From: Runella sp. MFBS21 | GTDB lineage: Bacteria > Bacteroidota > Bacteroidia > Cytophagales > Spirosomataceae | Length of the DNA stretch: 64,000 bases | Direction: 5' to 3' | Assembly (NCBI RefSeq): GCF_029433105.1 | Contig: NZ_JARNTW010000002.1 | Location: 661,744-725,743 of the forward strand | Shown here: one piece after another, positions 17,282 through 26,500 of the stretch | How the letters are laid out: each line of letters starts with the position of its first letter | How positions within the stretch are numbered: position 1 is the first letter of the stretch | Notes under the pieces: generated by a model | The model's input: only the letters and a program-made list of their open reading frames with translations | What the model was told of the DNA's origin: nothing | Database searches by the model: none | Program-made: the position numbers and the translations under genes

Positions 17282-18631
17282 TTACCCCTCTGAATTGAGC
17301 TCGGAATGCTTTGATTTTAGCACGGTCCGTCGCACGGTTAAAAGACTCGGCAGAAGCATTGGAAAGTAATTAAGGATAGTTTCGTAATGATTTTGGATAG
17401 AACGGGCTACGGTATTGAAGGCTTTAAATCCTGACTGACGTACTTTCTCGTGCCATTTGGCCAATCGGGCCAATCCGTACAATTTATCGGTCGTATTCTC
17501 GAAAATATGACTCAAAGCCATCGTTAGCTCATAGGCTTTTTTCAAGTCAGCATAGTGCTCAAAGATCAATTCGGCCCTTTGCTTCTGGCTTTCTGTCCAA
17601 TCAGAGGCTTTTTTGTAGAGCACATACCTGCTGCGAGCCAATAACTGTTTAAGCGTATCGCCATTGGAAAGCACTTCCGGTTGGTATTCTGTTTGAGTGG
17701 CTTTGGCTTGCTCAATAGCCTCATTTTCAGTATCTATTGCTTGCCAACGATACTTAATTCTGATTTCCTGTAAGGCTTCCGAAGCCAATTTCTGTACATG
17801 GATCGGATCGCCGAAGCGAGCGATTCGTTACCTGTGTAGCCAAAGGGAAGCTTCGCTTAGCGATTAAAGCCATATTGCCAGCCATATCCAACGTAATTTC
17901 AGTTACCTTTTTACGCGTTTTCAAGGGAATTTTCCGAAGAATTTCAATCACTGTTTTAGCCTTTGTGCCGGCAATAATGGCTATAATACTCCCGCATGGG
18001 CGGTCCCACTTTTTTACCTTTAGCGGCTTTGTTGGTAAGAATTGTATACAACTCCCCATCCGAGAGGGACGTCTCATCAATTGAAAGATGGGTACCCATA
18101 TTTTGAGCATACAGCAGCCATTGTTTGGCATGTGACTTCTGATTCCATTGCCTAAATCCACGCTGAGATTCTTTGTATTGACGCAATAGTTTTTTTCCAT
18201 TGACCCCATAAAAACGTCCAATGGTATGGGTATCATTCGGTGTCGTATCGATGAATCTGTTTTCGCTTAGGCGATCCGAAAAAAAGCCGCAAATTCCTGT
18301 GTCATTCGCGACTGGGCGTCCCCGTACCTTGAGCTACTTGATTCCAATCCCGTTGTTGAACTTTTCCTGTAATGGTATTTAGCCAGCGACGGCGCTTGAT
18401 ATGAAGAAATACCCGTTTATCTCGAATGGGAAAGTCCTGAATGGTAATTTCAGGCAGAAAACCTTTCGATAATAAGTGCTTCCCGGAAAGCTCTGAGTCT
18501 TCATAACTCTTCTCTTGAAGATAAATATGAAGCACATTCGATACAGGTTCAACTTTGAGTAATGCGTAGTAGGATAGGATAAAATCAGGTAAGAGGTACT
18601 CTACTAAAGGAAGGTAACTTTCCAAAACCAA
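17282..18631 (-). pseudogene. Decayed ISL3/ISAon1-like transposase
   Basis: Pieces of one transposase lie in three frames. The N-terminal region is 18302-18631 (LESYLPLVEYLLPDFILSYY). The middle has TPNDTHTIGRFYGV then HLSIDETSLSDGELYTIL (first catalytic Asp) in one frame, and IIAIIAGTKAKTV plus ITLDMAGNMALIAKRSFP (second Asp) in another. The C-terminal part is 17282-17788. At least three frame changes are needed to join them, two near short extra segments containing GGCGATCCG (about 17806 and 18265). Terminal inverted repeats were not identified, so element boundaries are uncertain. It is certainly non-functional as a single protein. Confidence 0.78.
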
Positions 18632-18906
18632 TAGATTTGATTAAACGCACAAACCTAAAAAAATCCAACCTCCTCCACAACTTTTGAACTTGATCCGTGA
18701 TTTTTCATAAAAGCGATTTGGAAGCTATCAACTGAATCAACTTGTGTGTCCATCTGAATAGCTATATTGTTGAGTCTTGATTGTTTAGCTAGCTGGGTTT
18801 TAAACTCCCTAAGCTATTTATTAGGAATGAAACTTACTACACAAATTTTGGTTTTAATTCCTGAAATGGCTGAAAATTAGTAGTTTGTACAGCCCATAAA
18901 AACAAA
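18632..18906. other. Intergenic stretch, no gene seen
   Basis: AT-rich spacer between the transposase remnant and the tRNA-Glu terminator. It may contain the outer end of the insertion sequence, but no terminal inverted repeat could be identified. Confidence 0.45.
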
Positions 18907-18930
18907 AAACCCTGCTTTTCAGCAGGGTTT
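18907..18930 (-). terminator. Terminator of tRNA-Glu
   Basis: Perfect 10-bp stem AAACCCTGCT/AGCAGGGTTT with a 4-base loop, followed on the minus strand by a T run, 33 bp past the tRNA 3' end. Confidence 0.85.
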
Positions 18931-18962
18931 AAGTGGCTTCATCACGTCTTAGTGCGATTCTG

Positions 18963-19034
18963 TGACCCGTAGGGGAATCGAACCCCTGTTTCAACCGTGA
19001 AAGGGTCGTGTCCTAACCGCTAGACGAACGGGCC
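18963..19034 (-). tRNA. tRNA-Glu (anticodon TTC)
   Basis: Cloverleaf folds by hand: acceptor GGCCCGT/ACGGGTC, D-stem GTC/GAC, anticodon stem CGACC/GGTTG with loop CTTTCAC (anticodon TTC), and a T-arm with GGTTCGATTCC. CCA is not encoded. Confidence 0.95.
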
Positions 19035-19073
19035 GGCTGGTTCCATTGTTCGCTGCGTGGGTGAAACGTGGTG

Positions 19074-19103
19074 CAAAGGTACGTTTATTTTCGTTCGTGT
19101 CAA
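19074..19103 (-). promoter_or_regulatory. Promoter of tRNA-Glu
   Basis: On the minus strand, TTG is followed after exactly 19 bp by TACCTTTG, a full match to the Bacteroidota -33/-7 promoter. Transcription would start about 33 bp upstream of the tRNA. Confidence 0.8.
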
Positions 19104-19179
19104 TAGCTGAATGATTTTTTTTTGAAAAAAATTTTTTAGTGACTGATTATCAGTACATTTGAAATTAAAATTTTTTTGC

Positions 19180-19554
19180 ATGAATAGTAATACAATCACA
19201 CAAATACTCAAAGAACTAGATTTTCGGGTTGCTGGTACCCTCTGGATAGAAAGTAAAGAAGGTAGATTTCTGGGGCCGGGTAGGGTAGAGCTCCTCGAAC
19301 GAATCTCCAGCACAGGCTCTATCAACAAAGCCGCCAAAGAAATGGGCATGTCGTACAAAAAAGCGTGGGAGATGGTAAGCTCGCTCAATGCCCAAGCTCA
19401 AAAACCGCTTGTGCTTACTCAAACAGGTGGAGAGAAAGGTGGAGGGGCTGTAGTCACTGAAGAAGCCCAGCAACTGATTGAATATCACCGATTGATGCGC
19501 GAACGATTCCGAGCGTTTTTGGAAAAAGAAAGTGCGATGCTTACGCAGCCGTAA
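19180..19554 (+). CDS. ModE-like winged-helix transcriptional regulator
   Basis: A 124-residue protein consisting of the LysR-type winged helix found at the N-terminus of the molybdate regulator ModE. Key segments are GRFLGPGRVELLERISSTGSI, KAAKEMGMSYKKAWEMVSSL (recognition helix) and TGGEKGGGAVVTEEAQQLI (wing). No molybdate-binding (MOP) domain follows, as in the short ModE-type regulators. The ATG at 19180 gives the conserved N-terminus; an upstream TTG at 19159 is less likely. It sits between the two tRNA genes, outside the prophage. Confidence 0.82.
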   Translation: MNSNTITQILKELDFRVAGTLWIESKEGRFLGPGRVELLERISSTGSINKAAKEMGMSYKKAWEMVSSLNAQAQKPLVLTQTGGEKGGGAVVTEEAQQLIEYHRLMRERFRAFLEKESAMLTQP

Positions 19555-19595
19555 ATCATTTTGTAGAATAAATCCATTATTTTTACCATGATTTG

Positions 19596-19625
19596 TTGAC
19601 TCTATTGAAAAAAAAACTACTTTTG
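19596..19625 (+). promoter_or_regulatory. Promoter of tRNA-Pro
   Basis: TTG (19596-19598), 19 bp, then TACTTTTG (19618-19625), 10 bp before the tRNA. A full match to the Bacteroidota consensus. Confidence 0.85.
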
Positions 19626-19635
19626 CACCCACGTT

Positions 19636-19709
19636 CGGGATGTAGCACAGCCAGGTAGTGTACTTGTATGGGGTGCAAGGGGTCGTGAGTTCGAATCTCG
19701 CCATCCCGA
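19636..19709 (+). tRNA. tRNA-Pro (anticodon GGG), prophage integration target
   Basis: Cloverleaf by hand: acceptor CGGGATG/CATCCCG, D-stem GCAC/GTGT, anticodon stem CTTGT/GCAAG with loop ATGGGGT (anticodon GGG), T-arm GTGAG-TTCGAAT-CTCGC. Its last 25 bases form part of the 79-bp att repeat, so the gene stays intact after integration. CCA is not encoded. Confidence 0.95.
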
Positions 19710-19763
19710 CAATTGAAAAGCCTGTAAGCCAAAAACTTACAGGCTTTATGTTTTTAAAGTGGC
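19685..19763 (+). repeat. attL, 79-bp direct repeat
   Basis: Identical to 62263-62341. It includes the last 25 bases of tRNA-Pro and the following terminator hairpin, then ends just upstream of the integrase start. Confidence 0.95.
19717..19747 (+). terminator. tRNA-Pro terminator inside the att repeat
   Basis: 12-bp stem AAAGCCTGTAAG/CTTACAGGCTTT, 7-base loop, then ATGTTTTT. The whole hairpin lies within the 79-bp repeat and is duplicated at 62295-62325, so it is present at both attachment sites. Confidence 0.85.
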
Positions 19764-19819
19764 AGAATGTGGCAAGCTGGTGGCAGAACTATGCAGCGCT
19801 GCAAAATATAGTAGTAAAA

Positions 19820-20971
19820 ATGTCATTCCCTTACAAAGCAGCTTATCTTTCTAAACCCAATGATAATTCACTAGAAAAAAAATGGTTCATCACCTTCTGG
19901 GTATGGAATGAAACCAAAGGTGAACTGGAGAGGAAAAGAATTATAGCGATTGGGGATTCTGTGGAGGAAAGAGAAAAATTTGCCAATAGCCTCATATCCG
20001 AAATTAATGCAAAATTAGAGAAAGGGATTGTAGTGGCCCCAGTCAAAAGGGCAACGGTTTTGGAAATAGAGCTAAAGCCTAATATGTTACTTACTGACGC
20101 TCTCTTATTTTTTACTACTCTCAAAACCGCGACCCTCAAGAAAAAGTCTTCTACCACTTACTCGGATAACAGTAAGAACTTTGAGGAATTCCTTACTAAG
20201 AAAGGCCTTTTGGGCATTAAGCTGAATGAGTACACTGCTGCTCAAGCGAGTGAATACACTGATTATATAATTCTTGAGAAGAAGTTGTCTAATAAGTCGC
20301 ACAACAAATTGAAAGGTTTTGCCAGTTCGGTTTTCAATGAGTTTGTGAGGAGAAAACTTATTCAGGAAAACCCCTTTTCAAATATCACTGGACTTATTGT
20401 TACTCAGGGAGGGCATCGGGTTTTTACGCCTGCCCAAATCGCAGAGTTTAAAAACATTGTGCAGCAACATCAACCCGGAATGTGGTTTTTTGCGGCTTTT
20501 ATTTACTATACGTTTATGCGACCTCATCAGGAGGCTCGACAAATAAAGGTAGGAGATATTGGAGACCGAACGATAAGAGTGCAGGAAACCATTGCCAAAA
20601 CGAGTGTGATTCGCCATGTTTATATTCCTCCGGGATTAGAGGCTTTGTTACAACAACATGAGATAAGAAGCTATCCTTCTCATTTTTATCTATTTTCTTA
20701 TAACGCTGTTCCTGGCGCTCAATTGGTGTCAGAAGGGTACTGGTATAAAAAGCACAAAAAGGTACTAATCCAAATGGGTCTATTTAATAAAGGATATGAT
20801 TTGTATGGATGGAAACATACTGGAGTGTGTGCCTTGTACCGAGCTACGAAAGATATCAAGCTGGTACAAGAGCAGTGTGGTCATAAAGACATAAAACAGA
20901 CCGTAGACTACTTGAGAGATTTGGGGGTGCTGTTTTATGAAGGGCAAATCAATAAATTCCCTACTATATAA
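19820..20971 (+). CDS. int: Phage tyrosine recombinase (integrase)
   Basis: A 383-residue integrase beside its tRNA target, so it should catalyse integration and excision at the 79-bp att core. The ATG at 19820 is preferred; the frame runs open into the tRNA, and an ATG at 19748 is a second option. The SAM-like core-binding domain spans about residues 90-190. In the catalytic domain, Arg I is in YTFMRPHQEAR, a Lys-His-Thr (GWKHTG) replaces the usual Arg-His-Thr, and CGHKDIKQTVDYLRD carries the late His and the nucleophilic Tyr. The Lys for Arg II change occurs in other Bacteroidota phage integrases as far as I recall. Confidence 0.93.
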   Translation: MSFPYKAAYLSKPNDNSLEKKWFITFWVWNETKGELERKRIIAIGDSVEEREKFANSLISEINAKLEKGIVVAPVKRATVLEIELKPNMLLTDALLFFTTLKTATLKKKSSTTYSDNSKNFEEFLTKKGLLGIKLNEYTAAQASEYTDYIILEKKLSNKSHNKLKGFASSVFNEFVRRKLIQENPFSNITGLIVTQGGHRVFTPAQIAEFKNIVQQHQPGMWFFAAFIYYTFMRPHQEARQIKVGDIGDRTIRVQETIAKTSVIRHVYIPPGLEALLQQHEIRSYPSHFYLFSYNAVPGAQLVSEGYWYKKHKKVLIQMGLFNKGYDLYGWKHTGVCALYRATKDIKLVQEQCGHKDIKQTVDYLRDLGVLFYEGQINKFPTI

Positions 20972-20987
20972 CTAGAATGATAGCTAT

Positions 20988-22097
20988 TTAGTTAGAACGA
21001 ATAATATTTGTGCCCTCATTGAGCTCATCTTCCGTTTCTTGCTTAATTTTTTCAAAATCAAACTTCTGAGAGGTGATGGCATTTTTCATTAAATTAAGTT
21101 TGAACAGGGGGACATGTTCACTAAGAATTTTCACAAGTGTATTTTTAAAAAAGACTCCTGAAAACATTGCTTGGCGTATTATATACCTCTCGTTTACTTC
21201 TTTAAATTTATCTTGATAAGTAATGTGAGCTATTAAGAAATATTCACTTGGATACCTCATTCGGTGAGGTAACTCAATGCCTATAGCGATTCCTTTACTA
21301 TAGCTTTTTTCTTCAAAAGGCTTTAGAGGAGGAATAACATCACCCATTTCAGGAAGTGGATAGGAGATTGTTTTATCGCCTATCAGTTTTATGAATAGAT
21401 AACGTATTTTAAAGTTTTTGGCTGGAGAGTTTCCTGAGTTGGCTATTTTTACATAAGGTTGAAGAGGAAATGTACCTTCTTCTCGTAACGTGTCACTTTT
21501 AAAAACTATATCTAAGTCTAAAAAGGGTTTTTCAGCTAATTTCTGATTTTCTACTGAAGCTCTTAGCATTAAGAGCTGTATTGAGTCTCTTAGTCTAGCT
21601 TGTTTGGACTGAGCTATTTCATTGTCTAATGTATTTCTCATTATTCTTAGCTGCAGTAAATCTCGGTTTCTCATCTGCAAGGCTTGCGCTTTATCTTGTT
21701 CGTTTTTTTGAATTAATAATTGTAATTGTGTAGAATCTCTTTCTCTAATTCTATAAATTTCTTGTTGATTCTCTACTTCCTTTTTTTTTGCATCATAATA
21801 GCTTTTAGTTAAAATGCTAATTTGAATAGAATCATTCGTTCGTTTTTGTGCGGCTTCTTTTCGTATTTCTAATTTATCTATGTTTTGCTCCTCTTGCGTT
21901 TTAGCATTGTAATAAACCGTGTAGATCAAGGTTAGTGGGGTCGAAAGTGCTATTATTGTATTGAAAAGCTCTTTCTTGTCAATTTTAACTAATTTATTAT
22001 TACTCCACTTTTTCATAGAGTGAAAGCTCGTGATGAGCCATCTTTTTGACTGAGCAGTGAATTGGTGAATTGCTTTAAGAAATTGTTTTTTTGTCAT
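20988..22097 (-). CDS. Membrane-anchored coiled-coil protein, AT-rich phage cargo gene
   Basis: A 369-residue protein, family not recognised. An N-terminal cytoplasmic segment is followed by a transmembrane helix (LFNTIIALSTPLTLIYTVYY), a long charged coiled coil with a repeated RxRDSxQLxxL motif (four copies about 25-32 residues apart), and a C-terminal beta-rich domain (PFLDLDIVFKSD, YVKIANSGNSPAKNFKI). The ATG at 22097 is chosen because it leaves a short gap after the neighbour. Base composition is clearly more AT-rich than the adjacent late genes, so it is probably an acquired cargo (moron) gene. Exclusion or defence is a guess from layout only. Confidence 0.65.
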   Translation of the reverse strand: MTKKQFLKAIHQFTAQSKRWLITSFHSMKKWSNNKLVKIDKKELFNTIIALSTPLTLIYTVYYNAKTQEEQNIDKLEIRKEAAQKRTNDSIQISILTKSYYDAKKKEVENQQEIYRIRERDSTQLQLLIQKNEQDKAQALQMRNRDLLQLRIMRNTLDNEIAQSKQARLRDSIQLLMLRASVENQKLAEKPFLDLDIVFKSDTLREEGTFPLQPYVKIANSGNSPAKNFKIRYLFIKLIGDKTISYPLPEMGDVIPPLKPFEEKSYSKGIAIGIELPHRMRYPSEYFLIAHITYQDKFKEVNERYIIRQAMFSGVFFKNTLVKILSEHVPLFKLNLMKNAITSQKFDFEKIKQETEDELNEGTNIIRSN

Positions 22098-22132
22098 TGT
22101 TATTTTAGGGTAAATACTTAACAAATATAGCT

Positions 22133-23548
22133 CTACTTCATCCAAAGTTCAAGTTCGGTAGCTCCTTTCAAGGGCAGATTGATACGCTGGTTGCCGATGA
22201 TGTAATCACGGCCTTGGATGTGGACACACATGGTTTCGCCGGCCCGTTGGTGCATATCAATTTTGGCAATGTCGGTGGCCGTCAAATTCCCGGCTAAAAT
22301 TCGGCGGGAGGTGCGGCCTCGGAACGTCTCAAACTGCCTCCAGTGCGCATCTACGAGGTTGTTGGTACCATGCCAAGCCAGGCGCGTGGTACCGTAATAA
22401 TTGGAGGCAAAAGGAATACCCCCCACCATGCCGTGCCATAGAAGCAGGCGCGGCCCAAATTTAGCATTCCGCTGATTGTTGACGGTGGTGATACCGGGTT
22501 GCTCCACAAGGGGCAAACCTGTTTCGGTGACGTCGGTGGTACTGAAACGGGTCTTGACGGGAAAAAGTAGTTCGGTACCGTCGGTATTGTATTTTTCGTA
22601 ATCGAGCGGTTTGACTTTCATCCGGCCGTCGTTAGAATCAACCTCCCAATCTAACTCTAAACGCGTGGCTAACTCCGGGGAGCGGGCGGCGACTTCCCCA
22701 AATTTTTGGGACCAATTCAGGGTGGTTGCCTGTTGGAGTAAGTTGTCTACGTAGTGCATCGTCAGGGTACGCGAACGTACATCGAAGAATAAGGCCAAGT
22801 TGAAAAGCTTGCGTAGCTCCTTGAGCAAGTCGGGGATGGTCAGCTCAGGCAGGTGATTCCGAAACTCTATGACGGTATCGGTAGGCTCAACGGCAAAGGT
22901 ATTGTAGAGAACGAGCCGCTTCATGGTGAGGTCGTCGATGAATTGACCCGTGATCGTAAAATTACACAAGTCTTCAATTTGCTCAAGTAACCAACGTAGA
23001 TAAACCATTGGCACCTTGGGAGCAGTGACCGTGTAAGCCCCGGATGTATATTCATTCATGTATCCGGTGAAGCCCACAGGCGGCGCCGTACCATAGAAGC
23101 CGGGATTTTGGACGGTGGGTAGGCAATAGGCGTCGGTGAGGTGATTGGCCGCTGCCGTAAAACCGCCGGGTACGGGAGCCGTACCAAAGTCGATTTGGGG
23201 CAGGAGTACCTTTTGATAATCCCCAAAGATTTCGCCTAAGTTTTGGGAATACATGACTTTGTAGCCGTCGTTTCCCACTTCCCTCAAGGTGATGTAGCCG
23301 CGCTCGATGAGTTCGCCGTCGGCGTACTGCTCACAGTACAAATCCTCGGTCGGGAAGGCGGCTTGGGGTTTGTAGTACCAGTTAAAGAACTTATTGTTTT
23401 TGGGCGAAAAAGGTACCACAAAGTCCAAAACCTTAGAGCCCTGAATGACGTCAAAATCAAAAATAGGATTGTAACGATTGAGGGTAATGGTACGGTCAGG
23501 CTTGAGGTCGATGGCCTGCCCTTCGATGCGTATTTGAAAACTTCCCAT
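22133..23548 (-). CDS. Putative tail-tip / baseplate protein
   Basis: A 471-residue protein encoded directly after the tape measure gene (2-bp gap), where distal-tail or tail-hub proteins are normally found. No catalytic motif is visible. The N-terminus (GSFQIRIEGQAIDLKPD) and central beta-rich segments fit a virion protein, and VPMVYLRWLLEQIEDL resembles a hub insertion helix. Function is inferred from position. Confidence 0.6.
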   Translation of the reverse strand: MGSFQIRIEGQAIDLKPDRTITLNRYNPIFDFDVIQGSKVLDFVVPFSPKNNKFFNWYYKPQAAFPTEDLYCEQYADGELIERGYITLREVGNDGYKVMYSQNLGEIFGDYQKVLLPQIDFGTAPVPGGFTAAANHLTDAYCLPTVQNPGFYGTAPPVGFTGYMNEYTSGAYTVTAPKVPMVYLRWLLEQIEDLCNFTITGQFIDDLTMKRLVLYNTFAVEPTDTVIEFRNHLPELTIPDLLKELRKLFNLALFFDVRSRTLTMHYVDNLLQQATTLNWSQKFGEVAARSPELATRLELDWEVDSNDGRMKVKPLDYEKYNTDGTELLFPVKTRFSTTDVTETGLPLVEQPGITTVNNQRNAKFGPRLLLWHGMVGGIPFASNYYGTTRLAWHGTNNLVDAHWRQFETFRGRTSRRILAGNLTATDIAKIDMHQRAGETMCVHIQGRDYIIGNQRINLPLKGATELELWMK

Positions 23549-23550
23549 GC

Positions 23551-26500
23551 TTATAAATTGGATTTGGCGTTAGCGGCCGCCGCTGCCGAAAATGCCCCTT
23601 GGATTTCGTGCAGACTAGGCCCGGTTGGTTTGTTTTTGATGTCGTTCAAAAGTCCGGTGTGGTTCTTCAGCTCAGAGCCATTTTGTCCCATGGCCAAGAC
23701 GAGCATCGAGAGACGGGTATTGGTTTTTTTCATCTCCTCCAACATCTCCTTTTGGATTTTGGAGTTTTCTTCAATCATGGCCTTGGTCTCGTTTTGGTCG
23801 GGTACGCCCTGTACGTCGGCATCGCCCGTGCTACTGCCACCACTGTAGCTATAATCGTCGTTGGATGAACGGCTCTGGTACTCCTCACCGCTGTCTACCC
23901 CACCTTCCATAAACATCCGCCCTCCGTTTCGGAAAAAGGGCATTTGGGTAGCGGATACCACCCCGCCGTCACGGAGCGTGATAGGAGCGCCGTTTCGATG
24001 CAGCGAGCTGTGCAATAATTTGTCGATGACGGGGCGATTGTTTTTGTAGGTGTTGCGTGAAAGAATCATGAAGGGTTCTCCACCTTCCATTTCGCCGATT
24101 TCGCGGCCCGAGCTACGGTCTACGAGCGAGATGCCCGAGTCGCCGTATTTGAGGCCGTGGCGTGGGCCTTGGGGGACGCCCGCGTTGCGTACGTAGCCAT
24201 TAGCGGCTTGGAACACGCCCCCATTCTCACCGGAAAACTGTTGACGCTTGATGGCGGCAATCTGCAAACCCGTCGCCACGGCGGTAGCAGCGGCAAAAAC
24301 GAGGTTGACCGGAAAGAAGCCAGAGGCCAACGCTTTCACAAAAGCCATTCCACCGCTGATGAGCGCCATCGCGATTTGCAATTTTTTGTCTCGTTCAAAG
24401 GCTTCTTTTTGGGCAGCTTTGAGTTTGTTATCGGCGTTTTTGTTGATGTTGGTAACCCCCTTTTCGTACTCATCCTTGGAAATCAGCCCTTTCTTATACT
24501 TCTCTTCCCACGCCTTGAGCTGGGTATCTTTTTCCTTTTTGATGTTGGCTTCCTGCTTCTGTAAGTACTGCTGATTGAGCTTTTGCAGGGCGGCTACACC
24601 TTGTTGGGCAATTTGTCCAATCTGCTGGGTAGTTTTGGAAAAATCTTGGAAACGCTCCTTGTTAAAGAGGGTGTCGTTTTTGGTTTTTTGGGCCAAAAAC
24701 TGAGTGAAGGCCGTGAAGTCGCCCTGCATCATCTGCTTGACGGCGGCAAAAAAGGTAACGTTATCCTGCTTGCGGTCGCCGTTGGCTTTCTGCTCCTCCC
24801 GCACCTTATCGCTCAAATACTTCTGGAAACCCGCAAAATCACCGTCTTGGGCTTTTTTGACCCAACCCAAAAACTCCTCATTGTCCTGTTTGCGTTTGGC
24901 GGTGGCCTCCTTTTGGAGCTGTACTTTATCGTTCTGAAGCTGCGTTTCGTTTTGCTTGAGCTTGGCAGCCAAGGCCGTGTCAATATCGGTAATGGCCTTG
25001 GCGCGTTGGTCGGTATCCTTGATGCTCTCGTTAATCCGGGCTTTTTCCTCCGCCGCTTCATTTTTGAGTTTTTGGGCTCTGAAATTGGCTTCCGCTTGCA
25101 GCAAATTGACCTTGGCGTCGTATTGTGCCTGGGCGTTGTTGGTGGTAAGGCTCAGGCTAAGTTTGGCGTTTTCAATTTCGGCCTTGAAACCCGCATCCAA
25201 TAACAACTGGTCCTCCTTGCGTTTTTTGTCGCGGGCGTCGGCTTCCTCCTTGGCTTTTTTATCGCGCAAGGTTTTTTCTTTTTCGGCTTCGCTATCAAGC
25301 AGGGCTTTCTTTTGGTCTGAATACCACTTGTCGAGGTTGGCTTTGAACTTGTCAAACTCACTCTTATCGGTGAATGCCTTCTGAGCGGCGGCCAATTCTT
25401 GGTTGTAGAGGTTTTGGATTTTCTTGGATTCCTTATCGTAGCTAGACGTAACCCACCGCTCCAAGAGCTGCTCTTTCTTTTTGGTGGCCTCGTCTTGGAG
25501 CCGGCCCACGACAGCCTGATGCGCGGCCTCCAGCGACTCAATCTCCTTGCGTTTTTGGGCTTCGGAGGCTTTGGAGTTTTGGATGCGTTGGAGGGCGGCT
25601 TGGTACTTGAGTTCTTCGGCCTTGAGCTGACCTACGATGTCGTCGTCGATGGTTTTGAGGTTGTTTTTTCGGATTTCATCGTTGGATTTTTTATTGGCCG
25701 AAATCACCTCCTTGGATACCTTTTGGGCATTGGTGGTTTTGTGTTTGACCACCTCATCGTCGGTTTTCTTGTCAAGGTCACGCAGGTCGTTGCGTAGCTT
25801 GAGGGCGTTGGCCCGGACCTGTTTTTCGCGGTCGGCTTCGTCTTTGACGGTGGCCTTGATGTAGTTTTGACGGGCGAGGGCTTCGGCCTTGAGGGCATCG
25901 GCTTTGGCCTTGGTCATGGCGGTATTGTGGGTAGTTTCGAGCTTGGCGAGGGCCTGAATCTTCTGATTTTCGTCTTTAATCGTTTTGTTGATGCGGGCTT
26001 TCTCGGCGGCGTATTTGGTGTTTTCAGCGGCAACGGCCCGGTCTTGCACGTCACGGATTTTGTTGATTTGGACGTCAGCCACGTTTTTGCTCCAACTAGC
26101 GCCAATGGCCTTGAAATTCTTATCGGCATTGCCCAACATATTGTCGAAAGTGGCGTTGGGGTTGATTTTGAAATCACCGCCAAAGAAATTCAAGACCTCT
26201 TTGCCTTTATTGACCAAAATCCCCAAGGCATCAACTACGGTACCGACAATCGTGATAATGGCCCGCATCGGGGTGGAGAGGGCATTGAATACCGTCCCAA
26301 TCGCACTGGCGGCGTCGCGCACGGAAAAAGAGACCTCGTTGAAGTCGATGAATTGGGCCAAAAGGGTACGGAAACTATTCCAGACGGAAAGAACAATGTC
26401 GGCGATGTTGTCGAAAACGGTGACGATAGGCTCGGAGTTTTCGACGAAGGCTTTGGCAATTTCGATGCCGGTGTTCATGGCCTCCATGACTCCCAAAAAA

